64,000 nt of DNA from the NCBI RefSeq assembly GCF_904846705.1, contig NZ_CAJHBS010000004.1, positions 62,001 through 126,000 on the forward strand. The letters run 5' to 3'. Numbering within the stretch: position 1 is the first letter of the stretch; every line of letters starts with the position of its first letter. The DNA is from Psychrobacter sp. Pi2-52 (GTDB lineage: Bacteria > Pseudomonadota > Gammaproteobacteria > Pseudomonadales > Moraxellaceae). The position numbers and the translations under genes were made by a program. A model generated the notes under the pieces. The model saw only the letters and a list, made by a program, of their open reading frames with translations, did no database searches and was not told the DNA's origin. Shown here one piece after another: positions 18,174 to 26,904 of this stretch.

Positions 18174-18506
18174 CTAGTCGTCTAGTAAATCCATTTGCTT
18201 GGCTGCTTCATAGATACCGTTTGAGCGGTTACCCGTGCGGCAAAAAATCAGCATTGGCTGCTCAGCTTGATTAAAGAAATCTGCAAACGTTTCGACGTGA
18301 GTTTGATTCAGCTCATTACCTGCAAAAGAAATCTCTTTATAAGCAAGACCAGCTTCTTTGGCTGCTGCTTCGATTTCGGCACTGGTTGGCTGATTTGGCT
18401 CTTCACCATCAGGACGGTTATTGATAATGGTTTTGAAACCATTTTCGGCAATCATAGGCACTTGGTCAGGCGTGATTTGTCCGGTAAAGCTAACTTCATG
18501 GCTCAT
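18174..18506 (-). CDS. TIGR01244-family sulfurtransferase / phosphatase-like protein (first copy)
   Basis: This is a 110-residue cytoplasmic protein similar to the N-terminal domain of BLH proteins (DUF442, beta-lactamase-hydrolase-like). The active-site loop is present as FCRTGNRS (Cys-x-Thr-Gly-x-Arg). The N-terminal GQITPDQVPMIAENGFKTIINNRPDGEE is typical. A strong aaggagct ribosome site precedes the start. In other bacteria this domain occurs fused to or beside persulfide dioxygenases. The nearby SulP, ArsR and metallo-hydrolase genes fit a sulfide-oxidation role, probably as a sulfurtransferase. Confidence 0.88.
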   Translation of the reverse strand: MSHEVSFTGQITPDQVPMIAENGFKTIINNRPDGEEPNQPTSAEIEAAAKEAGLAYKEISFAGNELNQTHVETFADFFNQAEQPMLIFCRTGNRSNGIYEAAKQMDLLDD

Positions 18507-18569
18507 AAGAGCTCCTTTTTTTATTGGTGTTGTTGGGTTTATAAAACGTGTTAGTTCGAGCGATGGTTG

Positions 18570-18896
18570 TTATAACAGGCCTTGCATCAATGCGCTTTGG
18601 TACAGTAGCTTGGCACGTGCCCCAGTACCGCAAAACATCAATATAGGTTTGGGCATTGAGTGATAGAAATCGGCAAACTGCTCGACCGTCAGCATACTTA
18701 GGCGCTCATCATCAAACGGTAGATGCTGATACGCTAGGTTTGCCTGTTCGGTAGCCGTTGCCAAATCGCAGCTATTAGGCTGTGTTTCAATCTCGGCATC
18801 TGGGCGAATATTAAGCACTGAGCGATAACCAAGCTCAGCAATCTTAACGCATTGGCTTGGGTATATTTGCTTATAAATCGTTAAATCATCGGTCAT
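18570..18896 (-). CDS. TIGR01244-family protein (second, diverged copy)
   Basis: This 108-residue protein parallels its downstream neighbour along its length (QIYPSQCVKIAELGYRSVLNIRPDAE, and FADFYHSMPKPILMFC). The active-site loop is CGTGARAK: the Cys, Thr-Gly and Arg of the Cys-x-Thr-Gly-x-Arg loop are kept, but the surrounding residues differ from the first copy. It also has an extra Cys near residue 16. The ribosome site is weak. The two genes are 63 bases apart and co-directional, so an old tandem duplication with specialisation is likely. Confidence 0.82.
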   Translation of the reverse strand: MTDDLTIYKQIYPSQCVKIAELGYRSVLNIRPDAEIETQPNSCDLATATEQANLAYQHLPFDDERLSMLTVEQFADFYHSMPKPILMFCGTGARAKLLYQSALMQGLL

Positions 18897-19142
18897 AAAA
18901 TAAGTTCAGTTATATTTGTTAAAGTATATTTATTATTGATGGTTGGGCCAAGAATATCAAAGGACTATAAATCAGCATTCTTTAGGCCGATTTCTAGGTT
19001 AATTGATTTCCTATTTAGTGCGTCTAGCATAACACAGGCGCTATCGTAGCGATATTGTGTTGTAGGCGACAATAGTAATTGAGGTTGAGCGAGAACTAAT
19101 GTTAAGGCTGTCGCAGCTATTTTGTTGTGGTCAAAATATAGA

Positions 19143-20846
19143 TTATTTTAATGCATCGACAGCATCTAAAGTACTCAGATAGACCTGCCCTGATAGCTCA
19201 CTAATCAATGGGGTGTGACCGATGATGTCCATCACAGGACCTTTGATAAAGCTGAAATGTAAGCGCTTGCTCTGTAACGCCAATTCGTGGTTTAAGGTAC
19301 AAAGCATTTCTTGAGCGGTCAGATCTATATGATTGACGGCGGCCATAATCAAGATGATTTCATTGGCATCGGGATATTGCTGCATGGCATTGAGGATACG
19401 TCGATGTACAGATTCACTATTACCAAAGAACAGGCTCTCATCAATACGCAACATCAATAAATTGCTAAAAGTTACGACGTCATGGCGATTGATATTACGA
19501 AAATGTCCTGTACCGCCCAACTGCCCAACGACAGCCACATGCGGCTTACTCGACTGCCAGATGAGACTGGCGAATGACACCATTAGACCAATGACCAGTC
19601 CCGTGTTTAGACCAAATATAAGCACACCGACGAACGCGGCCAAAAAACTAGCGCCATCTAAGCGATCGCGCTGCCATGCGGACTTTAAGGTCGTGATATC
19701 TATCAGGCCAATGATTGAGGCCATGATGGTTGCGCCCAGTAGTGCATAGGGTAGAGGGGCTAACGCATTGCTAAAGGCTATAAGCGCGGCAATCATTACC
19801 AGTACGGTAACGAGACTGGCAAGCGGTGTCTTCGCGCCTGAGTCGGCATTGATAGCCGTACGCGAAAAGCCACCCGCAACCGCGAAACTTTGGAACAGTC
19901 CACCAGACAGGTTGGCCAGACCCAGTCCAGTCAGTTCACGATTGGCATCAAAACTCTCACCACGCAAGCGAGCATAGGTACTGGCAACTGAACTGCTCGA
20001 CACAAACACAATCAGTGCCATTAACCCTGCTGTCGGCAAAAGCTTCAGCGCTTCTTGTAGATCAGAGATATGCGGTAACGTAAAGCTCGGCAGACCTTGT
20101 GGAATAAGACCGATGGTCGCAACGCCATGTGTGCTCCAATGCAGTGCCATACTGAGTACGATAGCAATGCCAAGTAAAATAAGCGGAAATAAGCGCTCTG
20201 CCCATTTGGCATACGACGATGATAGCCACGTCTGCCATATCCACTCACTTGCATAACGATTGGCAACCAATAGCGCAAATGCGGTAATACCGATAGCTAA
20301 GGTCAATGGATGCAGCTGGCTGGCATAGCGTTGCATGGTAGTCAAATACCCAATCAAACTATTGCCAGTGACCGGAATGTCTGTCAGATATTTGAGCTGA
20401 CTGACAAATATAAGAACCGCTGCACCGCTTACAAACCCTGCGGACACACCGCGACTGATAAACTGCATGATCCAGCCAAGTTTTAACCGTCCTGCAATCC
20501 ATAGCAGTGCACCTACCATTAGTGCCAATAGGCTGGCCATCAGTGCATACTGTTCAGTGCCTTGCTCAGCATAAGGCAGTAGGCCACTGGCTGTCATGAT
20601 GGCGGTAATGGCAACGGGACCTACGGCTTGCACGTTGCTAGAGCCGAGCCACGCATAAACGAGGACAGGTACGATCGCTGCATATAGGCCATAGACAGGT
20701 GGCAGTCCTGCCAACACTGCGTAACCTAGGCTCTGCGGTATGACCAACACACCCACCACTATGCCTGCGACGAGATCAGTCGGCAACGCTGAGAGCTGGT
20801 ATTGACGCAGCCAAGCTGGAATCAGACGAGCGACGATAGAGGACAT
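19143..20846 (-). CDS. SulP-family inorganic anion transporter with STAS domain
   Basis: This is a 567-residue protein. The N-terminal membrane domain has about ten to twelve hydrophobic helices and SulP motifs (LPTDLVAGIVVGVLVIPQSL, then GLPPVYGLYAAIVP). The C-terminal STAS domain occupies about residues 445-560. The start is placed at ATG 20846, because a GTG four codons upstream lacks a ribosome site. SulP proteins carry sulfate, bicarbonate or other anions. Between persulfide-related genes and an ArsR repressor, sulfite/sulfate or thiosulfate movement is the likeliest role. Confidence 0.9.
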   Translation of the reverse strand: MSSIVARLIPAWLRQYQLSALPTDLVAGIVVGVLVIPQSLGYAVLAGLPPVYGLYAAIVPVLVYAWLGSSNVQAVGPVAITAIMTASGLLPYAEQGTEQYALMASLLALMVGALLWIAGRLKLGWIMQFISRGVSAGFVSGAAVLIFVSQLKYLTDIPVTGNSLIGYLTTMQRYASQLHPLTLAIGITAFALLVANRYASEWIWQTWLSSSYAKWAERLFPLILLGIAIVLSMALHWSTHGVATIGLIPQGLPSFTLPHISDLQEALKLLPTAGLMALIVFVSSSSVASTYARLRGESFDANRELTGLGLANLSGGLFQSFAVAGGFSRTAINADSGAKTPLASLVTVLVMIAALIAFSNALAPLPYALLGATIMASIIGLIDITTLKSAWQRDRLDGASFLAAFVGVLIFGLNTGLVIGLMVSFASLIWQSSKPHVAVVGQLGGTGHFRNINRHDVVTFSNLLMLRIDESLFFGNSESVHRRILNAMQQYPDANEIILIMAAVNHIDLTAQEMLCTLNHELALQSKRLHFSFIKGPVMDIIGHTPLISELSGQVYLSTLDAVDALK

Positions 20847-20892
20847 ATCAATCACCACAGTAGATAGTACAAATAATTAGGCGAGGGCAGCG

Positions 20893-21180
20893 TTATTCTG
20901 CTTTGGCACAAAAACGTTGATACAGTAGATCGAGTACAGCTAGCGCATCCTCGCTTGCGATACTATAGTAAATTTGCTTCCCTTCGCGGCGTGTGGTGAC
21001 TAGCTCGTCTTTACGCAATATACCCAATTGCTGCGATAAGCTCGGCTGCCCAACCCCGACCAAGTCTTCCAGCTCGCCGACACAGTATTCGCCTTGGGTC
21101 AATTGGCAGAGAAGAAGTAGGCGATCAGGGTGCGATAGCGACTTTAGTAGTTGGCTGGCTTGTAGCGATGCTTGCTGCAT
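20893..21180 (-). CDS. ArsR-family repressor, BigR/SqrR-like persulfide sensor
   Basis: This is a 95-residue winged-helix repressor (SLSHPDRLLLLCQL, then VGQPSLSQQLGILRKDELVTTRREGKQIYY). Cysteines C25 and C91 sit where BigR/SqrR proteins carry their thiol-persulfide switch pair; C33 is additional. It lies upstream of the SulP gene and divergent from the persulfide-dioxygenase-like gene, the classic position for control of both. The frame stays open upstream of this ATG. A CTG at 21282, seven bases after aagga, could extend it to 129 residues. Sensing of sulfane sulfur is inferred from these cysteines and the neighbours. Confidence 0.88.
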   Translation of the reverse strand: MQQASLQASQLLKSLSHPDRLLLLCQLTQGEYCVGELEDLVGVGQPSLSQQLGILRKDELVTTRREGKQIYYSIASEDALAVLDLLYQRFCAKAE

Positions 21181-21558
21181 TTGCTTGGCAAGATCGGCAG
21201 GTACTAAATCTGCAGTATCAGATGATATATCGTCAGTGGTACTGCGAGTAGGTGTACCTTCGGCTGAAATAGAAGTAGTCAGAACAAATTCCTTACATTA
21301 GAGGGTAACAAATACCATGATGTTTTGAACAATATATAGTTGATTATCAATGATATCATGCCACATAGCAAGTTATCATTAATTACATTATATAAATTGA
21401 TAAATTGTATAGTGGTTGTTATATTGGTGGCATCAGATAAGTCGTAGGAACGCATTATATACGACTGAATATCATACTTAAGGGTTAATTAGAGATAAAA
21501 ATCCCTATGTCCAAAATATGTATAAATAACTTATGTATAAATAATCAAAGAGACTGCC
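21181..21558. promoter_or_regulatory. Divergent promoter region of the sulfur cluster
   Basis: About 380 bases separate the ArsR repressor from the metallo-hydrolase. The part from 21301 is AT-rich and should contain both promoters and the repressor operator. Inverted arms ttatca (21373-21378) and tgataa (21398-21403), and the short palindrome atgatatcat (21350-21359), are candidate operator pieces. The part 21181-21282 may be coding if the repressor starts at CTG. Confidence 0.5.
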
Positions 21559-22431
21559 ATGCAAGTTCATTCTTTTTTAGATAGCGATACAGAAACCTAT
21601 ACCCACGTACTTGCTGATACTGAGCAAAAATTATGCGCCATTGTCGATCCTGTACTGAACTTCGATGCTAAGTCAGGCAGAACCAATACCAGTAGTGTCG
21701 ATGAAGTGATTGAGTTTGTACGTGAGCAAGATTGGGCGCTCAAGTACATTATTGAGACCCATGCGCATGCAGATCATTTATCAGCGGCTATTCATGTAAA
21801 AGAAAGCCTTGGCGGACAGTTAGTCATCGGTCAGCATATCACCGAAGTACAAAAAATCTTTAAGCAAATTTTTAACTTTGACACGAGTTTCCGCACTGAT
21901 GCCAGCCAGTTTGATATTTTGACAGACGAAGGCGAGACCTTAGAGCTTGGCAACATTACTATCACTGCGATGTATGTACCCGGACATACGCGTGCTGATA
22001 TGGCCTATCTAGCCGCTGATGATGAAAAAACAGTGGTATTCGTTGGAGATACATTGTTCGCACCTGATGTCGGTACAGCGCGCTGCGATTTTCCTGGCGG
22101 CGATGCCAAAACGCTTTATCAGTCTATTCAAAAGCTGCTAGCACTTCCTGAAGATACGGTCATGTATCTGTGTCATGATTATCCAAGCAAAGGCCGTCAG
22201 CATTGCCCAACGACGACAGTAGCCGCACAAAAACTAGAAAATATCCACGTCAAGGACAGTATAAATGAAGCAGAGTTTGTGCAGATGCGTGAGCGCCGCG
22301 ATGCGACTCTAGATATGCCTCGCCTTATCATTCCTGCTGTACAAATCAATATCGATGCAGGACATTTCCCCGAGCCAGAAGATAATGGTACGCGTTATTT
22401 GAAAGTTCCGATCAATGTCCTCGGTGGATAA
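21559..22431 (+). CDS. MBL-fold metallo-hydrolase, persulfide dioxygenase-like
   Basis: This is a 290-residue metallo-beta-lactamase-fold protein. The metal motif THAHADH (His68, His70, Asp72, His73) is intact. It is followed by YVPGHTRADMAYL, then VFVGDTLF and LCHDYPSK, which supply the remaining ligands. The ETHE1/Blh branch oxidises glutathione persulfide to sulfite using one iron. The divergent ArsR thiol-switch repressor and adjacent TIGR01244 proteins support this over a glyoxalase II role. The ribosome site is aaagaga. Confidence 0.9.
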   Translation: MQVHSFLDSDTETYTHVLADTEQKLCAIVDPVLNFDAKSGRTNTSSVDEVIEFVREQDWALKYIIETHAHADHLSAAIHVKESLGGQLVIGQHITEVQKIFKQIFNFDTSFRTDASQFDILTDEGETLELGNITITAMYVPGHTRADMAYLAADDEKTVVFVGDTLFAPDVGTARCDFPGGDAKTLYQSIQKLLALPEDTVMYLCHDYPSKGRQHCPTTTVAAQKLENIHVKDSINEAEFVQMRERRDATLDMPRLIIPAVQINIDAGHFPEPEDNGTRYLKVPINVLGG

Positions 22432-22590
22432 GTTAAACAGTTTAATAACTGAAAATCATTACCCGATGCAGCTCTACGTAAGTATCGTATGATTGATATC
22501 TATAAGAATGCTAACCTGTAGACTGTCCATTTTTAGATGCTATGTATGACTACCTGCAAGCGCTAAGTGCGGCAATAACTGGAGAGAGCA

Positions 22591-23211
22591 ATGAACCCTT
22601 ACGAGCGCTATGTGTTGCCAAAGATGATAGATATTGCCTGTAGTACAGGTAATGTGATGAAAGCGCGCTCTAAAATTGTTCCGCAAGCGCTCGGTAAGGT
22701 GTTGGAGATTGGCATTGGCAGCGGTTTGAATTTGCAGTTTTATGATGCTAATAAAGTCTCTTCTATTATCGGTGTGGATCCAGCGGCTCAAATGCAGTCG
22801 CTGGCTCGTGAGCGTGCAGCTAACATTGGCATTCCGGTTGAAGTGATAGCTGTCGATGTACAAGGTATCCATGCTGATACAGATCAGTTTGATACGATTG
22901 TAATGACTTTTACCTTGTGCAGTATTGATGACCCAGTAGCGGCGCTTCGAGAAATGGCACGTGTGTTAAAACCTAGCGGTCGATTATTATTTTGTGAGCA
23001 TGGACTGGCACCAGACTCTTCTGTTGAACGTTGGCAGCATCGATTGACGCCTTTTTGGAAGCCTATAGCAGGTGGGTGTCATTTAGATCGCGATATTCCG
23101 GCGCTTATCAGAGAAGGTGGATTTGCTATTGATGAATTGAGCGAAGCGTATTTGCCCGGCCCACGACCGATGAGCTATGTGTATAGCGGTGTGGCACAGC
23201 AAATCGCATAA
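22591..23211 (+). CDS. Class I SAM-dependent methyltransferase
   Basis: This is a 206-residue protein with the SAM loop VLEIGIGSGLNLQFYD, an acidic motif after IIGVDPA, and the later VMTFTLCSIDDPVAALREMARVLKPSGRLLFCEH typical of Methyltransf_11 enzymes. Relatives are annotated as phosphatidylethanolamine N-methyltransferase-like or METTL7-like, but the substrate is not determinable. A ggagag ribosome site precedes the start. It stands between the metallo-hydrolase and trxC, each with its own spacing. Confidence 0.86.
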   Translation: MNPYERYVLPKMIDIACSTGNVMKARSKIVPQALGKVLEIGIGSGLNLQFYDANKVSSIIGVDPAAQMQSLARERAANIGIPVEVIAVDVQGIHADTDQFDTIVMTFTLCSIDDPVAALREMARVLKPSGRLLFCEHGLAPDSSVERWQHRLTPFWKPIAGGCHLDRDIPALIREGGFAIDELSEAYLPGPRPMSYVYSGVAQQIA

Positions 23212-23334
23212 AAGATGAGCATAATTAACTATGCTAAAATTATTCATGTAATCAATCAACGTAACTAGCTTTTATATAAAATGGTTCATGAACAGTATTT
23301 GAAATAACAAAATAATTAGAATAGGAATTAAATA

Positions 23335-23772
23335 ATGAGTGAGCAAAGTTTTCATCTAGTATGCCCACATTGCCAAGCAACCAACCGTGTGCCTGCTGCA
23401 CGACTAAGCGCTGCGCCAAAGTGCGGTAAATGTGGCCAGCCATTATTGACTGCCAGTCCACATGAGCTAAATGCGCAAACAGCCAATAAGGTTATCCAAA
23501 AGAACGATGTACTGACTATCGTAGATTTTTGGGCGAGCTGGTGTCAGCCTTGCATCATGATGGCGCCAGAGTTCAAGAGCGCTGCTAGCCAATTACCGCA
23601 GGTGGTCTTTGCAAAGGTACAAACGGATAAATACGAGCAGGCAGCCGCGCCTTACAATATTCGCAGCTTGCCAACGATGGTTGCTTTTAGAAATGGTCAG
23701 GAAGTCGCTCGACAATCAGGCGCGCTACCAAGTCATCAAATCATCCAATGGGTGCAAAGCTTACAGTCGTAG
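23335..23772 (+). CDS. trxC: Thioredoxin 2 with zinc finger, WCQPC active site
   Basis: This is a 145-residue thioredoxin. The N-terminal zinc-binding cysteines C10-x-x-C13 and C30-x-x-C33 are the hallmark of TrxC. The redox centre is W-C70-Q-P-C73, not the usual W-C-G-P-C, within DFWASWCQPCIMMAPEF. The cis-proline region SLPTMVAFRNG is normal. It should reduce protein disulfides and may support the peroxide and sulfur-stress genes nearby. An aggaatt ribosome site precedes the ATG. Confidence 0.92.
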   Translation: MSEQSFHLVCPHCQATNRVPAARLSAAPKCGKCGQPLLTASPHELNAQTANKVIQKNDVLTIVDFWASWCQPCIMMAPEFKSAASQLPQVVFAKVQTDKYEQAAAPYNIRSLPTMVAFRNGQEVARQSGALPSHQIIQWVQSLQS

Positions 23773-23850
23773 TATTAGTCAGGCTAGATTACTTTTTCTC
23801 CAAGCTATCTATCTAAAAGCTCATGTTTTCTTATAAAAAACCGTAGCAGT

Positions 23851-23888
23851 AAAAAAGCCAATACGCGATCTGCATATTGGCTTTTTTG
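23851..23888. terminator. Bidirectional terminator between trxC and a lipoprotein gene
   Basis: The hairpin with arms aaaaaagccaata and tattggctttttt serves both converging genes. Confidence 0.9.
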
Positions 23889-23959
23889 CTATTTCATGTA
23901 CTACTTTATGGTGTCATACACTATCTTAGTCGTTCAGATAGCCTTGCATTTTCTTAAGC

Positions 23960-24355
23960 TTATTCACCATAAATTTTAATGCCATTGGCAAAACTGCAAC
24001 GCTGAATGCGGGCAGATTGGACAATTGCATCACGCTCACCGTAGAGACGCGATAATTTTGCATCACGTGCTTTGGTATTGTTGCTCTTGCCTAGACCAAA
24101 GCTGATATTCGGCGAGATACCCCAGCGTCCAGCAGAGACGCCAACACCGACGCCTGATGCCGATAGCGTAGATTGCTCGTTGCGAGCCGCTTCGACATAG
24201 CGGTTGACGCGAGTGTACTCTTGGCTAAGTGCTTGACAATTATAATTTTGATAAGTACTTGGCGGTACATATTGCGGGGTGATGTTACCAGTAGAGGCAC
24301 AGCCTGAGAGCGCAAAAATGCCAGCTAGTAGTGTCGCTGTCGTAAACGTTTTCAT
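23960..24355 (-). CDS. Small lipoprotein of unknown function
   Basis: This is a 131-residue protein with a clear lipoprotein signal (LAGIFALSGC). The mature part starts Thr/Pro-rich, then has a helical charged segment, a glycine-rich GVGVGVSAGRWG stretch, and two cysteines that could pair. I do not recognise a named family. A tggag ribosome site precedes the ATG. An outer-membrane or periplasmic location is expected. Confidence 0.75.
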   Translation of the reverse strand: MKTFTTATLLAGIFALSGCASTGNITPQYVPPSTYQNYNCQALSQEYTRVNRYVEAARNEQSTLSASGVGVGVSAGRWGISPNISFGLGKSNNTKARDAKLSRLYGERDAIVQSARIQRCSFANGIKIYGE

Positions 24356-24521
24356 AATGGCTCCAGTAGGCTAAGTGATTGTATTTATATCTATTTAAGA
24401 TAGCAAAAATAGCGCAACTAAGATATTGAAAATCCATCGATGATGAAAAATTTTCACATCTTGTCATCAAAATATCGACAGCTTTCTAAAGCGGTTGCTT
24501 ATTAAAACAGAAAATCGCTTA

Positions 24522-24881
24522 TTAAAATAAGTTTGCTGGCTTAGCAAAGGCAAGTATCACGATCCCGATATAAGCAACGGCAGCGATAAGAATGCCTGTT
24601 TTTCTTTGTACAGGTGTCGCATCAACCTTAAACGCTTTGATACTTGAGCTAATAGCAGCGATAAGTAAAATGATTTTGGCAAACACCCACTGGACAGGAG
24701 CGTTGGCACCCATCAATTGCATTAGCATCATTGCCCCTGACAGGATAAGTAGGGCATAGATAATATGCGTGGCTATTTTGACCACACGTGGTGCGCGGCG
24801 GTCTGCGCTGAGTACTAAGTAGCTTTGATATAAAAATAGCACAACAGTCAGCGCTGCCATCAGCATATGTAGGTGTTTCAT
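24522..24881 (-). CDS. SirB2-family inner-membrane protein
   Basis: This is a 119-residue protein with four hydrophobic helices. The initial MKHLHMLMAALTVVLFLYQS and the later KIATHIIYALLILSGAMML match the SirB2 family, named after a Salmonella locus affecting invasion-gene expression. Its molecular function is unknown. The ribosome site (gggag) is about ten bases from the ATG. It lies just upstream of the unknown lipoprotein on the same strand, with 166 bases between. Confidence 0.82.
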   Translation of the reverse strand: MKHLHMLMAALTVVLFLYQSYLVLSADRRAPRVVKIATHIIYALLILSGAMMLMQLMGANAPVQWVFAKIILLIAAISSSIKAFKVDATPVQRKTGILIAAVAYIGIVILAFAKPANLF

Positions 24882-24955
24882 TGAATATTGCTCCCTCTAA
24901 AACTGCAGTATATAGGCTAATTTAAAATACATAGTTGCGATTCAAATCCAATCGG

Positions 24956-25276
24956 CTATTTGTTTTGACCAGCACATAATGGACTCGCAGGGCTTTGACC
25001 TTGCCATTCTGTCGGAGTATAGGCATGGATAGCAAGGGCATGTACTTGGCCGCCTTGTGAAGTAAGCAAAGGCGTGACTAGGCCATATATCAGCTGATGA
25101 CGCCCGACCAGTCTTTTGCCTTCAAATGCATCGCTAACGATAGTGAGCTTAAAATGGCTTTCTTTACCTTCAAAGTAACCTGAATGAGACATCGACTCAT
25201 TGATCAGTTCGATATGCTGCGGCGCAAGCGCCTGTAATTCGGTATGAAGTGCGTCGGCAGTAGGTGTGGTACTCAT
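24956..25276 (-). CDS. BolA-family protein
   Basis: This is a 106-residue protein with the BolA fold pattern HIELINESMSHSGYFEGKESHFKLTIVSDAFEGKRLVGRHQLIYGLV, including the conserved His in the GRHQ region that takes part in Fe-S cluster binding with monothiol glutaredoxins. BolA proteins link iron-sulfur supply and morphology or stress control. The C-terminal PLCAGQNK contains a Cys. A gaagga ribosome site precedes the ATG. It is co-directional with the SirB2 gene 74 bases downstream. Confidence 0.92.
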   Translation of the reverse strand: MSTTPTADALHTELQALAPQHIELINESMSHSGYFEGKESHFKLTIVSDAFEGKRLVGRHQLIYGLVTPLLTSQGGQVHALAIHAYTPTEWQGQSPASPLCAGQNK

Positions 25277-25468
25277 AACAATCCTTCAATGTATTTTGCG
25301 CAATTGTATTGGGCAATCTGCAAATAATATTTATCGGCATTATAACAGACACGGTAGGCGGGATAGAGTGTGATTGCCAAATCGCCTAATTGCAAACCCT
25401 ACCGATTACAGTGCTTATCAACTACAATGCTTGTCAATTATAAAACCTGCAGTGTCCTAGCTATAACT

Positions 25469-25505
25469 AAAAAAGCAAAGCACAACGCTTTGGCTGTACT
25501 TTGCT
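25469..25505 (-). terminator. Terminator after the M48 lipoprotein gene
   Basis: On the minus strand the 11-bp stem agcaaagtaca / tgtgctttgct (one G-U pair) is followed by a run of T. Confidence 0.82.
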
Positions 25506-25561
25506 TCTATGATATCTAAACAAGCGCTGCTAAAGCGTAAAGGTAGTTAATTAGCTACTTA

Positions 25562-26374
25562 TTAACGGCGCGACTGTTGATATAGAGGCGTAACTTTTGG
25601 CATCAATGACTGTAACTCTGCGATACGGCTACTGCTTGTTGGGTGAGTGCTGAGGAATTGTGGTGGCTCACCTTGGCTTGCTTTTTGCATTTTTTGCCAC
25701 AGGGTAACAGCCGCCTGAGGGTTATAACCTGCACGTGCCATCAGCTCAAGACCGATCTGATCGGCTTCGCTTTCTTGAGTGCGACTGTGGGGTAGGCTCA
25801 AGCCTAAATTACCAGCAGTACCTGCTAGCTCAGCCTGTCCTTGTGATAAGCCAAATATACTAGCAGCCAGACCGATACCAGTTTGGGTTGCATACTCGCG
25901 TGATAGACGCTCGCGTGAATGCTCACGCAATGCATGAGAGATTTCATGACCCATAATGGCAGCAATCTCATCATCAGTAAGGTTCAAGCGATCGATGATG
26001 CCTGAATAAAACATGATCTTACCACCCGGCACCACAAAGGCATTTAAATCGTTAGACTTGATAGTGTGGACTTCCCATTGCCATTTGGCTGCATCTGCGC
26101 GGTAGACGCCAACTTGACCAACCAAGCGATTCGCAATATTTTTTAGGCGGTTTAGCTGAGCGGTATTGGTATCTAGCACACCTTTTGATTTTGCGTCTTG
26201 TATTGTTTTGGCATAGCTTTGGGCAGATAGTGCCAATACTTGCTCACTAGACACCAATAGCAACTGCTGACGATCAACACCAACTGCGCCAGAATTGGTA
26301 GTGCTGGTACAACCAGTTAAGGTCAGTGCTGACAACGAAGCGGCCATCACTGTCGTGGTTAATAACTTCTTCAT
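25562..26374 (-). CDS. M48-family metallopeptidase lipoprotein (LoiP/YggG-like)
   Basis: This is a 270-residue periplasm-facing lipoprotein (signal ending Leu-Thr-Gly-Cys22). The zinc motif H143-E-I-S-H147 and the third-ligand region RTQESEADQIG mark an M48 peptidase. The lack of transmembrane helices after the lipid anchor matches LoiP/YggG/BepA-type outer-membrane quality-control proteases. The C-terminal FLSTHPTSSSRIAEL is the typical M48 ending. A gagagga ribosome site precedes the ATG, and a terminator follows the gene. Confidence 0.92.
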   Translation of the reverse strand: MKKLLTTTVMAASLSALTLTGCTSTTNSGAVGVDRQQLLLVSSEQVLALSAQSYAKTIQDAKSKGVLDTNTAQLNRLKNIANRLVGQVGVYRADAAKWQWEVHTIKSNDLNAFVVPGGKIMFYSGIIDRLNLTDDEIAAIMGHEISHALREHSRERLSREYATQTGIGLAASIFGLSQGQAELAGTAGNLGLSLPHSRTQESEADQIGLELMARAGYNPQAAVTLWQKMQKASQGEPPQFLSTHPTSSSRIAELQSLMPKVTPLYQQSRR

Positions 26375-26823
26375 AAAAATATCCTCTCTATAAGTTGAAA
26401 AAACGTAAAGTCAAACAAGTTGAAAAATAGTGCAGCAGATGTGAGAGCCGTGTTTATTGATCTTTTAGTAAGGCTCATTCATCTGCTTAAACAGTAAAAG
26501 TTTACCTTAACTGTCATTGGACATAAGTATAATAATGTTAACCACCTAAAACCAAGATAGGAAAAGTAACAATAAAGCGTATGATTGTAAGTGCGATATG
26601 TTTTTATTAGAGTAAAAATAGTGAGTTTTTCTTTTATCGATTGTCTTATGACCACTATAAAGCTAAAGGAAGTAGATCTCAGACTTAAATCTCTATAATT
26701 AATGTGCAATATTTTTCATTTAGCTAAAATTAATTCCTGTTTTTAAATCAATTGCTTATGTTGACTTTTCCTGTAAAAAGGGCATTTGGCTAAAAATATT
26801 AGAAATAAATTCTAAAAAAGGTG
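26375..26823. other. AT-rich gap upstream of tRNA-Gly
   Basis: About 450 bases show no convincing gene. The only long frame (minus strand, 26479-26709) has no ribosome site and no coding-like composition. The promoter of the M48 gene should lie near 26400-26500. Confidence 0.6.
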
Positions 26824-26851
26824 TTGACACCCACAGAATATTTGCTAAAAT
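26824..26851 (+). promoter_or_regulatory. Promoter of tRNA-Gly
   Basis: A consensus ttgaca (26824-26829) and taaaat (26846-26851) are separated by 16 bases. They lie about 55 bases upstream of the tRNA. Confidence 0.85.
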
Positions 26852-26904
26852 AGCCAGCCTATCGAGACGGAGTAGTTGTTAATAACGCTACGGATTGATA
26901 CTAA

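Noticed and set aside
19333-19749. 138-codon plus-strand frame inside the SulP gene
   Set aside because: Antisense to a conserved transporter; no ribosome site or recognisable domain.
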